The notes beneath the pieces were generated by a model that ran no database searches, was not told the origin of the DNA, and worked only from the letters and a program-made list of their open reading frames with translations. Made by a program: the position numbers and the translations under genes. Positions 15,193-25,338 of a stretch of DNA of 51,455 nucleotides are shown here, in pieces. Each line of letters opens with the position of its first letter. Position 1 is the first letter of the stretch. The stretch lies in contig CASDRK010000008.1 of NCBI GenBank assembly GCA_949283125.1, forward strand, positions 1 through 51,455, in the 5' to 3' direction. The stretch is from an uncultured Clostridia bacterium. GTDB lineage: Bacteria; Bacillota; Clostridia; Christensenellales; Borkfalkiaceae.

Positions 15193-16809
15193 ATGAAAAA
15201 GATAATAATATGCATAGTTGCCGCGATAGCGTGGGTTGCGTGCGTGATACCCTTTGCAATGGGCGCTTCGCAAAACACGGAGAGCGGGCACGACTTCACC
15301 GTCCTCGCCATAAAGGAAGACAACGTGAAGGATTACAACTCAATGCCGGTATTTTTAGACCTTGCCGAGGATACGGGCACCGACGTTTACTGGACGTTCA
15401 ACACGTCCACCCAGTATGCCAACAATCCCGACCCCGTGGGCATAAACGGCATAGACGCCATATATCATTCGGGCTTTTCCAATTTAAGGCTGTACAATTA
15501 CGGCAGAAGGGGCAGCATTCTGGCGATAGACGAATACCTTTCGTCGATGCCGAATTTTTCGGCGATACTCGAATCCCGCCCCGACATTGCCGAGGCGCTC
15601 AAATCTCCCGACGGGCACATCTATTCGCTGCCGCGCGTGGAGGAGATGGGGCTCAAAGCCTATCCCAACATACTTTTTCTCAATAAAAAGTGGATGGAGA
15701 AGCTGATAGACATGAACGAGCTCCCCGCAGGGCTCGAACTGGAAAAGAGCGACCTCGTGGACGGGCTCGACCTCTCGCGCAACCAATTCAAGGCCGTTTT
15801 GCAGAAGTTCAACGACCTCGATATGGACGGCGACGGCGACAACACCAACGAAGTGCCCTTGACCTTCGTCAGCGGAAACTGGCAGGGCAACGAATCTGAC
15901 CTCATCGCCTCCTTCGGCGTTCCCGAAAACAGGGAACACAAGACGATAGTGGACGGCAAGGTGGTGTTCACCATAGAGGACGAAAACTGGTACAACGCCA
16001 TCGTGGAACTCAACGACTGGTACAGCCGCGGTTTAATCCGTTCGGCGTCCTTCACCCAGACCCAGGATAATTTCCTTGCGCGCGGGCAGGACGGCAGGTA
16101 CGGCGCGTTCTACTGGTGGGAAAAGGAGACGGTAGTCGCCGAACCCGACGACTATATAATAGTTCTTCCGCTCAGCGACGACGACGGCAACCGCTACGTG
16201 GGCGTGAGCAACGAGCTCGAAGTGGAAAAGGGCGAATGCGTGGTGCTCTCTTCGTGCGAGGACCCCGAAGAACTGCTTGCCTACTTCGATAAATTTTTCG
16301 AACCCGAATATTCGGCGCAGCTCAACTACGGCTCCGTCGAGTCGGGCGCGTTTTTAAGGGAGCGCGACGAAAAGGGCAGGCTCGTGCCCAACGACGACCA
16401 CGGCGAGCAGTCGGCAGACGACTTCCGCATGCGCAACGCGCCCTACGGCGTGGTATATCTCACGGAGGAGCAGTGGGAAAACGACGTGCAGATGGAGTCG
16501 CGCGCGGTGCTCAGGCTCGAAAGGCTCGAAAGGTATGTAAAGCCGTACACGTACGAAGGGGCCGAGGGTATACCGAACCTAAACTATACGGCGGAAGAGC
16601 TCAACGAACTCAACATTTACGAATCTTCCCTCACAAACAATATACTCAACTGGATGACTACCGCAATAATAAGCGCGGGCGCCCCGTCCTATGAATCGTG
16701 GCAGAGTTTTCTTAGCGAAAACAGAACATCGATAGACGCGGTAAAGCGCGTGAACCAGGCGGCTTACGACAGGTATGCCGAGGCGGTGGACTCCGCCGCC
16801 TCGGATTGA
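15193..16809 (+). CDS. Extracellular solute-binding protein of the sugar importer
   Basis: 538 aa, captures the transported sugar outside the cell. The signal sequence is residues 1-25 (KKIIICIVAAIAWVACVIPF). A cysteine at about 17 could be lipid-modified, but the preceding residues are a poor lipobox, so plain secretion or retention of the helix is possible. The body matches the long LipO/YtcQ binding-protein type, including an EF-hand-like calcium loop (DMDGDGDNTNEVPLTF, about 213-228). It follows the two permeases by 18 nt, the usual order for this importer type. Confidence 0.88.
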   Translation: MKKIIICIVAAIAWVACVIPFAMGASQNTESGHDFTVLAIKEDNVKDYNSMPVFLDLAEDTGTDVYWTFNTSTQYANNPDPVGINGIDAIYHSGFSNLRLYNYGRRGSILAIDEYLSSMPNFSAILESRPDIAEALKSPDGHIYSLPRVEEMGLKAYPNILFLNKKWMEKLIDMNELPAGLELEKSDLVDGLDLSRNQFKAVLQKFNDLDMDGDGDNTNEVPLTFVSGNWQGNESDLIASFGVPENREHKTIVDGKVVFTIEDENWYNAIVELNDWYSRGLIRSASFTQTQDNFLARGQDGRYGAFYWWEKETVVAEPDDYIIVLPLSDDDGNRYVGVSNELEVEKGECVVLSSCEDPEELLAYFDKFFEPEYSAQLNYGSVESGAFLRERDEKGRLVPNDDHGEQSADDFRMRNAPYGVVYLTEEQWENDVQMESRAVLRLERLERYVKPYTYEGAEGIPNLNYTAEELNELNIYESSLTNNILNWMTTAIISAGAPSYESWQSFLSENRTSIDAVKRVNQAAYDRYAEAVDSAASD

Positions 16810-16837
16810 GCGCCTGCCGCGCGCCGGAGGGTGCGGA

Positions 16838-17536
16838 ATGAAAGGACTTGCAAGATTCGGCGAGTATTTTTGGGAATTTCTGGTGGTAACGCTCATAGCG
16901 GCGGTATCGGCGGTCACCGTGTTGCCCTTCGTTCCGGTGACCGTGGGCCTGTGCGCCTTTTTCAGGCGCGGCATAGACGAGCGCAGGTTCAAAGATATTT
17001 TCACCACAATCGGCGCGAACTGGAGAATACTCATATTTTACACGCTGTTTCAGCTGGTTATAATAGTTTTTCCCGTGCTCAACATATACTTTTTCAATAC
17101 CCATCCCGAAAGGCTCAACGGCTTCGTTCTGGCCGTCAGCGTAATCGCGCTCGTGTTCGGCGTTTTTTACCTTGCGACGGCGCCCACGCTGATTGTCAAC
17201 ATGAACCTCACCTTCCGCCAGCTTCTGCGCAACGGAATAATGCTGCTGTTCGGCGGCCTGCTGCGAAGCATCTGCGCCGTGGCGTGCATAGCGGGCGTGG
17301 TGGCGCTTATACTGTGGTTTCCCTATGCGGTGGTGCTCACGCTGTATGCCGTGCCGTATATAAACTGCAAACTGATGGGTGAAAATTTTTATAAACTCAA
17401 AGCGAAAGCTCTGGGCACTACCGTTGAAAAACTCAAAGCCGAAGAGCACGCCGACGACTATCTCGACGAATACGGCAGGGTAAAACGCGCCGTAAACGCC
17501 GACGTGGAGCAAAAAGATGAAGAAAAGAGCAATTAA
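16838..17536 (+). CDS. DUF624/YesL-like membrane protein
   Basis: 232-aa integral membrane protein with about five hydrophobic helices and a charged C-terminal tail. It resembles the YesL/DUF624 family, which is regularly found beside LplB/YtcP-type sugar importers but has no proven biochemical role. The ATG at 16838 follows CCGGAGGG. An upstream in-frame start at 16775 lies inside the previous gene and was rejected. It overlaps the next gene by 20 nt, so the two are translationally linked. Confidence 0.85.
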   Translation: MKGLARFGEYFWEFLVVTLIAAVSAVTVLPFVPVTVGLCAFFRRGIDERRFKDIFTTIGANWRILIFYTLFQLVIIVFPVLNIYFFNTHPERLNGFVLAVSVIALVFGVFYLATAPTLIVNMNLTFRQLLRNGIMLLFGGLLRSICAVACIAGVVALILWFPYAVVLTLYAVPYINCKLMGENFYKLKAKALGTTVEKLKAEEHADDYLDEYGRVKRAVNADVEQKDEEKSN

Positions 17537-19178
17537 AATAATTTCGGCGGCGGTCGCCGCGGCTACGCTCGCCTCAACCGCGGCGGGTTGCGCGGGGCAG
17601 ACCAATTCGCTGCCCGAAGTCGACGGGGCGCACGATATCGACTGCATCGTGAACACCACCGTCGACCTTCTCGAAGGCGTCGCCGCGCTCGACTACGAAG
17701 ACGGCGACATAACTCCCGACATACTCATTACCGTCACGCCCGAAGCGCGGGTGGAGAACGGCTACGCCGTTTTCCCCGAAGAGGGTGAATATACGGTTAC
17801 CTATTCCGTGGAGGACAGCGTGGGCGGCTCGTCGGAAGAGACCGTGCTCGTAAACGCGATAGAGCGCGAAACCTACGCCGACTTCAAAACGGTGGGCGGC
17901 TTCCGCGGCACGGTAAGCGGCGGGGCGACCCTGACCCGCAACGGAATGTACGACGGCGTTTATATCGTAGAGGCGGACGGAGGCGTAGTCGCCGAAGATA
18001 TAGCGCTTACCCGCACGTATACCCTCGACAACGGGTATAATTATACCTTTACGTATAACTACAACAGCAGCGCGGCCGGCAGGGCGTACGTGCTTGCGGA
18101 CGGCGCGCGGGCGGCCGAAGCGTATATTTCCGAAGGCGACGGCACCCTGACTTTCAACTATATCCCGCACGGCGCGGGCAAAACTTCCGAAGTGGAAATA
18201 TCTCTGATTCTCGGCAATCTCGGTTCGGTATGCTTCAACCTCAAAAGCGCGGCGTATATGCGCCCGCGCGGAACCGAGACGGAAGATTTGACGGCGGGCT
18301 TCACTTTTAACGGAAGGGTGGAACACCGTGCCGACGGCACTACGGGCAATGCGTTTGCGGGCGAGGGCGGCGCCACGGCGGTGCTTGAAATGCGCTCGGT
18401 CTGCGAGAGCGACCCAGGCGGCATATGGCGCGGCGGAATGTTCATAAACACGGGCATAGTCACCGAGCCGGGGCAGGAATACGAACTCTCGTTCGACGTG
18501 TCCGCGATAAACGATTCGCCCTTCGAGGTGGTAATCCAGCGCGATAAGTTCAACGAAAGCAAGTACCACACCGAATATATAAGCGGCGCCACCGCGGCAC
18601 AGCACAGGTCGGTCAAATTTACCCCTGCCGCCGAAAACGCGGGCGATTTGTATCTGTACGTTCAGTCGGGCAACGCCGTGAACGACATAACGATGCGCAA
18701 CCTTAAAATAGCCGTTGTGCGCACGGGCGATAAGACGGAAAACATCGCGCTCAAAGATTTCGTTCTCACCGACAGCGAAAACAGGGGGAGCACGATGACT
18801 ACGTCGGACGGCGGATTCGCGCTCAACATTCCGTCGTTTGCCGATACCGACTGGAAACAGCAGGTGGCAAGCCCCGAATTCTATCTGAGCGGCAGCGGAG
18901 AAAACTTTATAATAACCTTCCGCGCAAGGGCGACGGCCCCCGTGACGTGCGTGTTCGCCGCCCCGCTGTACGGCGGCTGGGATCCCACTCTCGCATGGCA
19001 GCGCATAACCATAACCGAAGACGAGCAGACGTTTTCGGTATGGTGTTCCGACGCGGGCGGCAACCGCTACAACAATCTCGTGTGGCAGTTCGGCGCGGTT
19101 GCAAACCAGCGCCATTCCGATGTGGATATAGTGATAACAGACATTCAAATCTGCTATAAAAACAATACTTTGGACTGA
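17517..19178 (+). CDS. Surface lipoprotein with Ig-like and carbohydrate-binding-like domains
   Basis: 553 aa, exported and lipid-anchored (lipobox TAAGC, cysteine at about residue 25). Residues about 45-118 form an Ig-like domain of the DUF5011 type (LLEGVAALDYEDGDIT, then GEYTVTYSVEDSVGGSSEE). The rest looks like two beta-sandwich domains of about 150 aa each (about 255-400 and 415-550) with the pattern of CBM4/9-like jelly rolls. No catalytic motif is seen. Its place between the importer and the GH32 genes suggests an accessory fructan-binding protein on the cell surface, which is an inference. Confidence 0.75.
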   Translation: MKKRAIKIISAAVAAATLASTAAGCAGQTNSLPEVDGAHDIDCIVNTTVDLLEGVAALDYEDGDITPDILITVTPEARVENGYAVFPEEGEYTVTYSVEDSVGGSSEETVLVNAIERETYADFKTVGGFRGTVSGGATLTRNGMYDGVYIVEADGGVVAEDIALTRTYTLDNGYNYTFTYNYNSSAAGRAYVLADGARAAEAYISEGDGTLTFNYIPHGAGKTSEVEISLILGNLGSVCFNLKSAAYMRPRGTETEDLTAGFTFNGRVEHRADGTTGNAFAGEGGATAVLEMRSVCESDPGGIWRGGMFINTGIVTEPGQEYELSFDVSAINDSPFEVVIQRDKFNESKYHTEYISGATAAQHRSVKFTPAAENAGDLYLYVQSGNAVNDITMRNLKIAVVRTGDKTENIALKDFVLTDSENRGSTMTTSDGGFALNIPSFADTDWKQQVASPEFYLSGSGENFIITFRARATAPVTCVFAAPLYGGWDPTLAWQRITITEDEQTFSVWCSDAGGNRYNNLVWQFGAVANQRHSDVDIVITDIQICYKNNTLD

Positions 19179-19184
19179 CTTTTT

Positions 19185-20543
19185 ATGTTGAAGACGGCAG
19201 AGATAATCAATAAAGAAATTTCCGAAATAAAGCTGACCGTAAACGGCGATTTCAGGCAGAAATATCATATGATGCCGCCGGTGGGGTGGATGAACGACCC
19301 CAACGGCCTCGTCAGATTCGGCGGCGAGTACCATCTGTTCTACCAGTTTAATCCGTACGCCGCCAAGCCCGGCACGATGCTGTGGGGGCACTTTATATCG
19401 GACGACCTCATCGGCTATTCCGATAAGGGCGCCGCAATTGTTCCCGACAAAGAGCACGTGAGCATATTTTCGGGAGGGGCGACGGAGTACTGCGAAAAAC
19501 TTGCCGCCGTGTATTCCGAACATTACGAGTGCGGCGGCGACCGCAGGGAAGAGGTATATATGGCGCTCTCTTCCGACGGAATGAACTTTTTCAAGGGCGT
19601 CAGAATATTCGATAACGACGACCTTCCCGAAGGCATCAGCCGCAACGACTTCCGCGACCCCTTTCCCGTAAAGACGGACGACGGCTATTATGTGTTCGTG
19701 GGCGGAAAGCTTGTTAAGGAAAATAAGGGAATAATTGTAGTGCTCGGCGGCAGCGGGCTCGAAAAGCTCGAATATAAGTTTACGATAGGCCCCTTCTATG
19801 AGCTGGGCGATATGGGCGAATGCCCCTGTTACAGAAGAATAGACGGCAAAGACGTGATAATAGCCTCGGGCTGCAACGTGCCCGCGCGCGGCAACGATTT
19901 CAAAAACGTAAATTCAAGCGTGTTCATCGTGGGCACGATTGACTTTGCGGGCAAAACGTTCGCCGCGGAGAGCATAAGGGAGATTGATAAGGGCGACGCC
20001 TTTTATGCTCCCCAGCTAATCAACGGCGACGACCGTCCCGTGATGGTCGGCTGGCACGAAATGTGGGGCAAGCCCTATCCCACGGAGCATATGAACCACG
20101 GCTGGGCAGGCTGTTTCACCATACCGCGCGTGCTCTCCGTAAGGGACGGCGTCGTTTGCCAGACGCCCGTCGACGAGCTCGACGGCTATCTCGTCCCTTA
20201 TGAGGGCGAAGGCGTGCCGCAGTGCGCCGACGTGCGCTTTGAATTCGAAGGTGACGGCGAAGTCAGGTTTTGCGGGCGGGACGGAAGCGTCGCCGTGGGT
20301 TGCCGCGGCGGCAGGGTATATCTCGACACCCGCGATTCCAACAATATGAACGGCTGTGTGCGCACGACCGGCGGTTCGTCCGCAAAAAACGGCGTGCGGG
20401 TGCTCCTCGACGTCTCGGGCATAGAAGTGTTTATAAACGGCGGAACCGAGGCGATAAGTAGCAGGATATACATAAAGGGCGACCTCTCGCTTGCGGTTTC
20501 GGGCAAAGCCGGTAAATTTGAAATAAAAAAGGTGCAGGTATGA
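19185..20543 (+). CDS. Cytoplasmic GH32 beta-fructosidase (sucrose/fructo-oligosaccharide hydrolase)
   Basis: 452 aa without a signal peptide, so it acts inside the cell on imported fructo-oligosaccharides. The catalytic residues are all present: nucleophile D38 in GWMNDPNG, D158 in FRDPF and acid/base E212 in GECP. The C-terminal beta-sandwich (about 345-452) contains the typical DVSGIEVFINGG strand. The start at 19185 gives the family's usual short lead before WMNDPNG. It lies 6 nt after the lipoprotein gene, and its stop overlaps the next start by 4 nt. It may act on free or phosphorylated sugar; an ABC importer beside it favours the unphosphorylated form. Confidence 0.92.
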   Translation: MLKTAEIINKEISEIKLTVNGDFRQKYHMMPPVGWMNDPNGLVRFGGEYHLFYQFNPYAAKPGTMLWGHFISDDLIGYSDKGAAIVPDKEHVSIFSGGATEYCEKLAAVYSEHYECGGDRREEVYMALSSDGMNFFKGVRIFDNDDLPEGISRNDFRDPFPVKTDDGYYVFVGGKLVKENKGIIVVLGGSGLEKLEYKFTIGPFYELGDMGECPCYRRIDGKDVIIASGCNVPARGNDFKNVNSSVFIVGTIDFAGKTFAAESIREIDKGDAFYAPQLINGDDRPVMVGWHEMWGKPYPTEHMNHGWAGCFTIPRVLSVRDGVVCQTPVDELDGYLVPYEGEGVPQCADVRFEFEGDGEVRFCGRDGSVAVGCRGGRVYLDTRDSNNMNGCVRTTGGSSAKNGVRVLLDVSGIEVFINGGTEAISSRIYIKGDLSLAVSGKAGKFEIKKVQV

Positions 20544-22051
20544 AAGCAAAGAAGATAGTGGCCGCCGCCCTGTTGGCGGCACTCGCCATAGGCGCCTCGG
20601 GCTGTGCGTCGCCCGGGCAGGGAGACGGGGACGGAGATTTGCAGACGACCGTCTTCCCCATATCCTCATACGACGAAACGCTTGCCGTAACCATGGGCGA
20701 CGTAATGCCCTTTTACGACGACGGCGTGATGAACATTTACCACTTGCAGAACAGCAGGGGCAGCCAGAGTATGTTTTATCACCCCATATCGAGGCTGACT
20801 ACCACCGACTACGTTCACTATAAGGACGAGGGGATTGCCATAAATTACGAAGAGGAGTTCTCTTCGCCCGATGCGGCGATAGGCACAGGTTCGTTCATCA
20901 AGGACGAAAACGGACTGTATCACTGCTTCTATACCGGGCACAACGCCGAAGAGGGGACGGGGCTTCCCTATATCGAGGTGGTCCGCCACGCCACAAGCCC
21001 CGATCAGGTGACTTGGACGAAGGACGAAGATTTCAACCTGTACGGCAACAGCAACGACTTCCGCGACCCGTATGTGTATTATGACGGTTACGACGAATGT
21101 TACTATATGCTTGTAACTACCAATGAGAACGGTTCGGGCGTAATAAAGAGGTATTCTTCGGATACGCTCTCCGCGGACGATTCCGGATGGGCGGACAGAG
21201 GCGTGTTTTTTGCCAACGACGGCGGCACTTACAATATGGAGTGCCCCTCCTATGTGGAATATAACGGCTATTGGTATCTGGCTTACAGCGAACAGGGCGA
21301 AAACCGCGTCACTCACTACCGCTACCGCACCGAACACGACGGCGAGTGGAAGAGGTTCGAGCGCGACTCCATCGACGCCAGCGGCTTCTATGCCGGACAG
21401 TTCGAGCTTGCGGGCGACAAACTGTACGCTTTTGCGTGGTGCGCAACGCTGACGGGCGGATCCGTCGGCGACTTCGACTGGGGCGGCAACCTCGTCGCGC
21501 ACGAGATAAAGCAGATGTCCGACGGCGAACTGTGCGCGGTGCTCATATCTGACGTTGAAAAAATAATTTCCTCTCCTGCGGAATATAAGTCTGCCGGAGG
21601 CGAAGAGGTTGAGGATATAAGTTTCGGTCCGGGCGGGTTTTCTTCGGTTGCTTTTACCGAGCTTCCCGAGGGGACGCTGCGCATGAGTTTTAATATTACG
21701 CTGACAAATTTTTCGGGTGACAGCGGTCTGACGTTCGGGCTGAGGGACGGGCTCAACAACAGGCTTGGCAATGCCGTTATAGCCTTTGAACCGGAAAACA
21801 GCCGCCTCGTATGCTACAACGACGTTTCAAGCATAGTGCGGTACGGTTCCGAGCTTGCAGATGTTTCGTTTTCATATATGGCGGGCAGAACATACGGCGT
21901 TGACGTGCTGATATCGGGCGAGATAGTCACCGTGTACCTCGACGACAGAGTGGCCCTCACCCTGCGCATACCGGATATGGAAAACAATTTCTTCGCGTTC
22001 TATTCAAACGGCGCGCAGGTTACATTCGGAGGTATTTCTTTCTATGAGTAA
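20540..22051 (+). CDS. Divergent GH32-like secreted lipoprotein
   Basis: 503 aa, exported and lipid-anchored (GASGC, cysteine 22). The five-bladed propeller fold of GH32 is recognisable, with RDP at D176 (FRDPYVY) and an ECP acid/base at E234 (MECPSY). The usual WMNDPNG nucleophile block is replaced by GDVMPFYDDG (D54, or less likely D60/D61), the pattern of a divergent GH32 branch. The C-terminal part (about 375-503) is a beta-sandwich. It overlaps both neighbours by a few nt. It could be a fructanase of different linkage specificity or a binding protein derived from an enzyme. Confidence 0.82.
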   Translation: MKAKKIVAAALLAALAIGASGCASPGQGDGDGDLQTTVFPISSYDETLAVTMGDVMPFYDDGVMNIYHLQNSRGSQSMFYHPISRLTTTDYVHYKDEGIAINYEEEFSSPDAAIGTGSFIKDENGLYHCFYTGHNAEEGTGLPYIEVVRHATSPDQVTWTKDEDFNLYGNSNDFRDPYVYYDGYDECYYMLVTTNENGSGVIKRYSSDTLSADDSGWADRGVFFANDGGTYNMECPSYVEYNGYWYLAYSEQGENRVTHYRYRTEHDGEWKRFERDSIDASGFYAGQFELAGDKLYAFAWCATLTGGSVGDFDWGGNLVAHEIKQMSDGELCAVLISDVEKIISSPAEYKSAGGEEVEDISFGPGGFSSVAFTELPEGTLRMSFNITLTNFSGDSGLTFGLRDGLNNRLGNAVIAFEPENSRLVCYNDVSSIVRYGSELADVSFSYMAGRTYGVDVLISGEIVTVYLDDRVALTLRIPDMENNFFAFYSNGAQVTFGGISFYE

Positions 22052-23003
22052 ACTTTATTGCCTCGGCGAACTGCTTATAGACTTTCAGTCTGTCGGAACT
22101 GCCTCCTTAAAGGATACAAGGCAGTTTGTAAAAAATGCGGGCGGCGCGCCTGCCAACGTCTGTGTCCAGGCAGTAAAACTTGGCAGGCAGGTGGCTTACC
22201 TTTCAATGGTCGGCGCGGACGGGTTCGGGGATTTTCTCGTCGAAACCCTGAATGCCGAGGGTGTGGATACCTCTCACGTCAGGCGCACGGACAAATACGA
22301 TACTTCGCTTGCTTTTGTAAGTTTTAAAGAGAACGGCGAACGCGAATTCAGCTTTTACCGCCGCGCGGCGGCTGACCTGCATTTTTCGCCCGATGATTTT
22401 AAAGACGTTTCTTTTGCCGCGGGCGATGTGTTTGAATTCGGCAGCGTGGCTGTCAAAACAGACATCGCGGCGGAAACGCACAGATATCTCATAAAAAAAG
22501 CAAAAGAAGCGGGTGCGCTCGTCTGCTTCGATCCCAATCTGCGCTTCAACCTATGGGAGAGCGCCGGGTCGCTTAAAGCGGCTGTAAAGGAATTTCTGCC
22601 GTATGCCGACGTCGTCAAAGCAGGCGCCGACGAGCTGCAATTCATAACCGGCAAGTCCGGTGACGAGGGGGTGCGCGAACTGCTCTCCGCAGGGGTTAAG
22701 TTGCTGCTTGTCACCGACGGAGCAAACGGGGCAAAGCTGTATACTGACAAAGAGCGCTGTGTATGCGGCGGCTATAAGGTGAAGGCGGCAGATACGACGG
22801 GAGCGGGGGATTCCTTTTTCGGAGCGTTCATATCCTGCCTGATGGAGCAAAACGCCCTTCCCGAAAATGTAAACTCTCTCGGCAGAGAAGAGCTTGAAAA
22901 GATGCTCTGTTTCGCATGCAGGTGCGGGGCGTACACAACGACGGGTTACGGCGCTATACCCGCAATGGGCGATAAATTGACTGTTGATAAGGCGGTAAAA
23001 TGA
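22044..23003 (+). CDS. scrK: PfkB-family sugar kinase, probably fructokinase
   Basis: 319 aa, phosphorylates a sugar (most likely fructose to fructose-6-phosphate) with ATP in the cytoplasm. Both PfkB signatures are present: [20 protein letters not shown] (about 31-50) and the anion-hole motif [13 protein letters not shown] (about 251-263, catalytic Asp 257). A GGAGG site precedes the ATG, which overlaps the preceding gene by 8 nt. It would use fructose released by the GH32 enzymes. The substrate is inferred from context. Confidence 0.88.
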   Translation: MSKLYCLGELLIDFQSVGTASLKDTRQFVKNAGGAPANVCVQAVKLGRQVAYLSMVGADGFGDFLVETLNAEGVDTSHVRRTDKYDTSLAFVSFKENGEREFSFYRRAAADLHFSPDDFKDVSFAAGDVFEFGSVAVKTDIAAETHRYLIKKAKEAGALVCFDPNLRFNLWESAGSLKAAVKEFLPYADVVKAGADELQFITGKSGDEGVRELLSAGVKLLLVTDGANGAKLYTDKERCVCGGYKVKAADTTGAGDSFFGAFISCLMEQNALPENVNSLGREELEKMLCFACRCGAYTTTGYGAIPAMGDKLTVDKAVK

Positions 23004-23004
23004 T

Positions 23005-24237
23005 ATGGCTACGGTAAAACTGGTAAACGTAAACAAAGTATATGACGGCGGAGTGCACGCCGTGCACGACTTTTCCATAGATATACAGGATAAGGAATTT
23101 ATAGTGTTTGTAGGTCCCTCGGGCTGCGGCAAGTCCACAACGCTACGCATGATAGCGGGACTCGAAGAAATTTCCTACGGCGAGTTGTATATAGACGGCA
23201 AGCTTATGAACTCCGCCGCGCCAAAGGACAGGGATATCGCCATGGTGTTTCAGTCATACGCCCTGTATCCCCAGATGACCGTATACAACAACATGGCATA
23301 TGCGCTCAAACTGCGCAAGGTGCCCAAGGCGGAAATAGACGAAAGGGTGCGGGCAGCGGCGGAAATTTTAAAGCTCACGCCCTATCTTGACAGAAAGCCC
23401 CGCGCGCTTTCGGGCGGGCAGAGGCAGCGCGTCGCTCTGGGCAGGTCTATCGTGCGCCGCCCCAAGGTGTTCCTCATGGACGAGCCGCTCTCCAATCTCG
23501 ACGCAAAACTGCGCGTTGCAATGCGTTCGGAGATTGTCCGCATTCACAGGGAAGTGGGAGCAACTACCATATACGTCACGCACGACCAGATAGAGGCTAT
23601 GACCATGGCTTCGAGGATAGTCGTCATGCGCGATGGATTCATTCAGCAGATAGGCGAGCCGGATTATATTTACCAATATCCTGCAAATATGTTTGTGGCG
23701 GGCTTTATAGGCACGCCTGCAATGAACTTTCTGCACGGCACTTTGCAGGGCGAATATTTCCTGCCGGATGAAAGCCGCGACAGAATAAAACTTACTCAAA
23801 GTCAGCTTGAAATGCTGAAAAACTATCAGGGCAAGCGCCTCGTTTACGGCATCCGCCCCGAAAATCTCGTCTACGAGCAGTCGGGCAGGTACGAACAGTT
23901 TGCCGCACAGTCTTTCGAAGTATCGCGCGGCATAGTCGAAAAACTGGGCGATATAATAAACGTCCACTGTACGCTCGGCAACACGGAAATAGTGGTGAAG
24001 ATGAACAGCAAGTACGGCAGCGGTTTGGAGGGAAAGCCGAACATACGCGTTGCGGCTGAGAGCGATTATGCAAGATTTTTCAACGAAAGCACCACTATGG
24101 CGATAACGCCCGAAAATAACGCCTACGAAGAGACGCCCGCGCGCGAAGAGCCGCAGGAAGAATCTGCCGTGCCTTCGCCCGTTCAGCCGCAAAAGAAAAA
24201 CTTTATCGAAGTGTTCAAAGCAAAATTTAAAAAATAA
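23005..24237 (+). CDS. msmX: Sugar ABC importer ATPase, MsmX/UgpC type
   Basis: 410 aa. It energises the permeases at 13212 and 14269, and in relatives such ATPases serve several sugar importers. It has a Walker A (GPSGCGKST), a signature (LSGGQRQRV), a Walker B ([16 protein letters not shown]) and an H-loop ([13 protein letters not shown]). The C-terminal MalK-like regulatory beta domain (about 240-360) is present, with the family motif [11 protein letters not shown] and GIRPENL. The last 40 residues form an acidic and proline-rich tail ([20 protein letters not shown]) that is unusual for the family. It starts 1 nt after the kinase stop. Confidence 0.92.
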   Translation: MATVKLVNVNKVYDGGVHAVHDFSIDIQDKEFIVFVGPSGCGKSTTLRMIAGLEEISYGELYIDGKLMNSAAPKDRDIAMVFQSYALYPQMTVYNNMAYALKLRKVPKAEIDERVRAAAEILKLTPYLDRKPRALSGGQRQRVALGRSIVRRPKVFLMDEPLSNLDAKLRVAMRSEIVRIHREVGATTIYVTHDQIEAMTMASRIVVMRDGFIQQIGEPDYIYQYPANMFVAGFIGTPAMNFLHGTLQGEYFLPDESRDRIKLTQSQLEMLKNYQGKRLVYGIRPENLVYEQSGRYEQFAAQSFEVSRGIVEKLGDIINVHCTLGNTEIVVKMNSKYGSGLEGKPNIRVAAESDYARFFNESTTMAITPENNAYEETPAREEPQEESAVPSPVQPQKKNFIEVFKAKFKK

Positions 24238-24300
24238 AATGTATGCTGTGCCGACCGCGGGGCGCACATACATCAAATAAAATATATAAGGAGAAAAATA

Positions 24301-25332
24301 ATGAAGTTTTCAGGCAAAAACAAAAAAATGACGGCGCTAATCGCCGCGACAATTGCAGTTTGCGTCACGGCGGGCGCGGCTACGGCTGCTTACGCCTACT
24401 ACGTAAACAAACAGCTTTCGCAGAGCAACACCATCTCTATAGGGCAAACTGTCGAAACCCTTGTAATCGGTGCGGACTCCACAAGCGAAAACCAGGAACT
24501 CTACCCCGGCGACAGCGCAACGTTTACATATTCCCTCGAGGTGGAAAACTATGCGGGCAGCGCAACAGTAACTACCGCCCTATCCACCGTTGAGGCGGAT
24601 ACCAACTTTGACGCCACATATTTTACCGTAACCTACACCGTGGGTGAAGACCAAACGGTTTATTCAAACGATGAGCCCTACACGGTCACGTCTGCAGACA
24701 ACGGCAAAAATATTGTCGTAACTGTAACAATGAACGATGAAGAGCCCTGTTATACCTTTGACAATATGCCCAAGTTCTCTACAGTTACCCTCACGGTATC
24801 TCTTGTCGAAGGCGAGTCCGGACAGACTGAAATTGCGGATTTTGTTAAAGACTTCTCCGCCGAAAGCAACGACGGCGCATGGAAGTACGGCTCGGCTGCC
24901 TATGCGTGGGACAGCACTCAGGCAATAAAGAACAGCGGGGAAACCGAAAGCTTTACCTTCACCGCGGCTACCGAGAAAAACAGCAGTTCCGACGGCTGGA
25001 CGGCAGGCGCGGTGGAAATAAAGTCGGGCTGGATAAGCGGAAATGCGGCAATTTCATATACCTTTGACGGTGCTGTAAATGCCGACGTTGCCGTAAGCTT
25101 TCAAGGTCAGGAAGAAGGCACCAGAATGGATACGCGTATTATAGTCGTCGGTTCCGACGGCGTCGCAAAGGTCTGGGAGTATAAGGCTCAGAACGAGAAG
25201 GACTGGAACTATACTCAGAGCGTGCAGGCAGCCGAGGGCGACGTCGTCTATGTCATTTTCTTTACGGCGGTAGGGAATACCGGTCCTGCCCAGGGCAGCC
25301 TGAATATAGCTATAACGGAGGCACAGGCTTAA
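24301..25332 (+). CDS. SipW-type surface protein with a locus-specific beta module
   Basis: 343 aa. The N-terminus (basic, hydrophobic core, then GAATAAYAYYVN) has the look of SipW-dependent signal peptides of TasA/camelysin-like proteins. Residues about 40-172 form a beta-rich domain (ELYPGDSATFTYSLEVENYA, DNGKNIVVTVTMND) that is repeated in the next gene. Residues about 178-343 are a fourth copy of the module found three times in the protein at 6392 (ADFVKDFSAESNDGAW, GAVEIKSGW, final ITEAQA). An AAGGAG site precedes the ATG, 63 nt after the ATPase. It is probably a surface or matrix protein that shares a ligand with the giant lipoprotein. Confidence 0.75.
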   Translation: MKFSGKNKKMTALIAATIAVCVTAGAATAAYAYYVNKQLSQSNTISIGQTVETLVIGADSTSENQELYPGDSATFTYSLEVENYAGSATVTTALSTVEADTNFDATYFTVTYTVGEDQTVYSNDEPYTVTSADNGKNIVVTVTMNDEEPCYTFDNMPKFSTVTLTVSLVEGESGQTEIADFVKDFSAESNDGAWKYGSAAYAWDSTQAIKNSGETESFTFTAATEKNSSSDGWTAGAVEIKSGWISGNAAISYTFDGAVNADVAVSFQGQEEGTRMDTRIIVVGSDGVAKVWEYKAQNEKDWNYTQSVQAAEGDVVYVIFFTAVGNTGPAQGSLNIAITEAQA

Positions 25333-25338
25333 TGGGTA

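Noticed and set aside
17574-19523. 649-aa open frame on the minus strand
   Set aside because: It runs opposite two recognisable plus-strand genes (surface lipoprotein and GH32) and has shadow-like composition.
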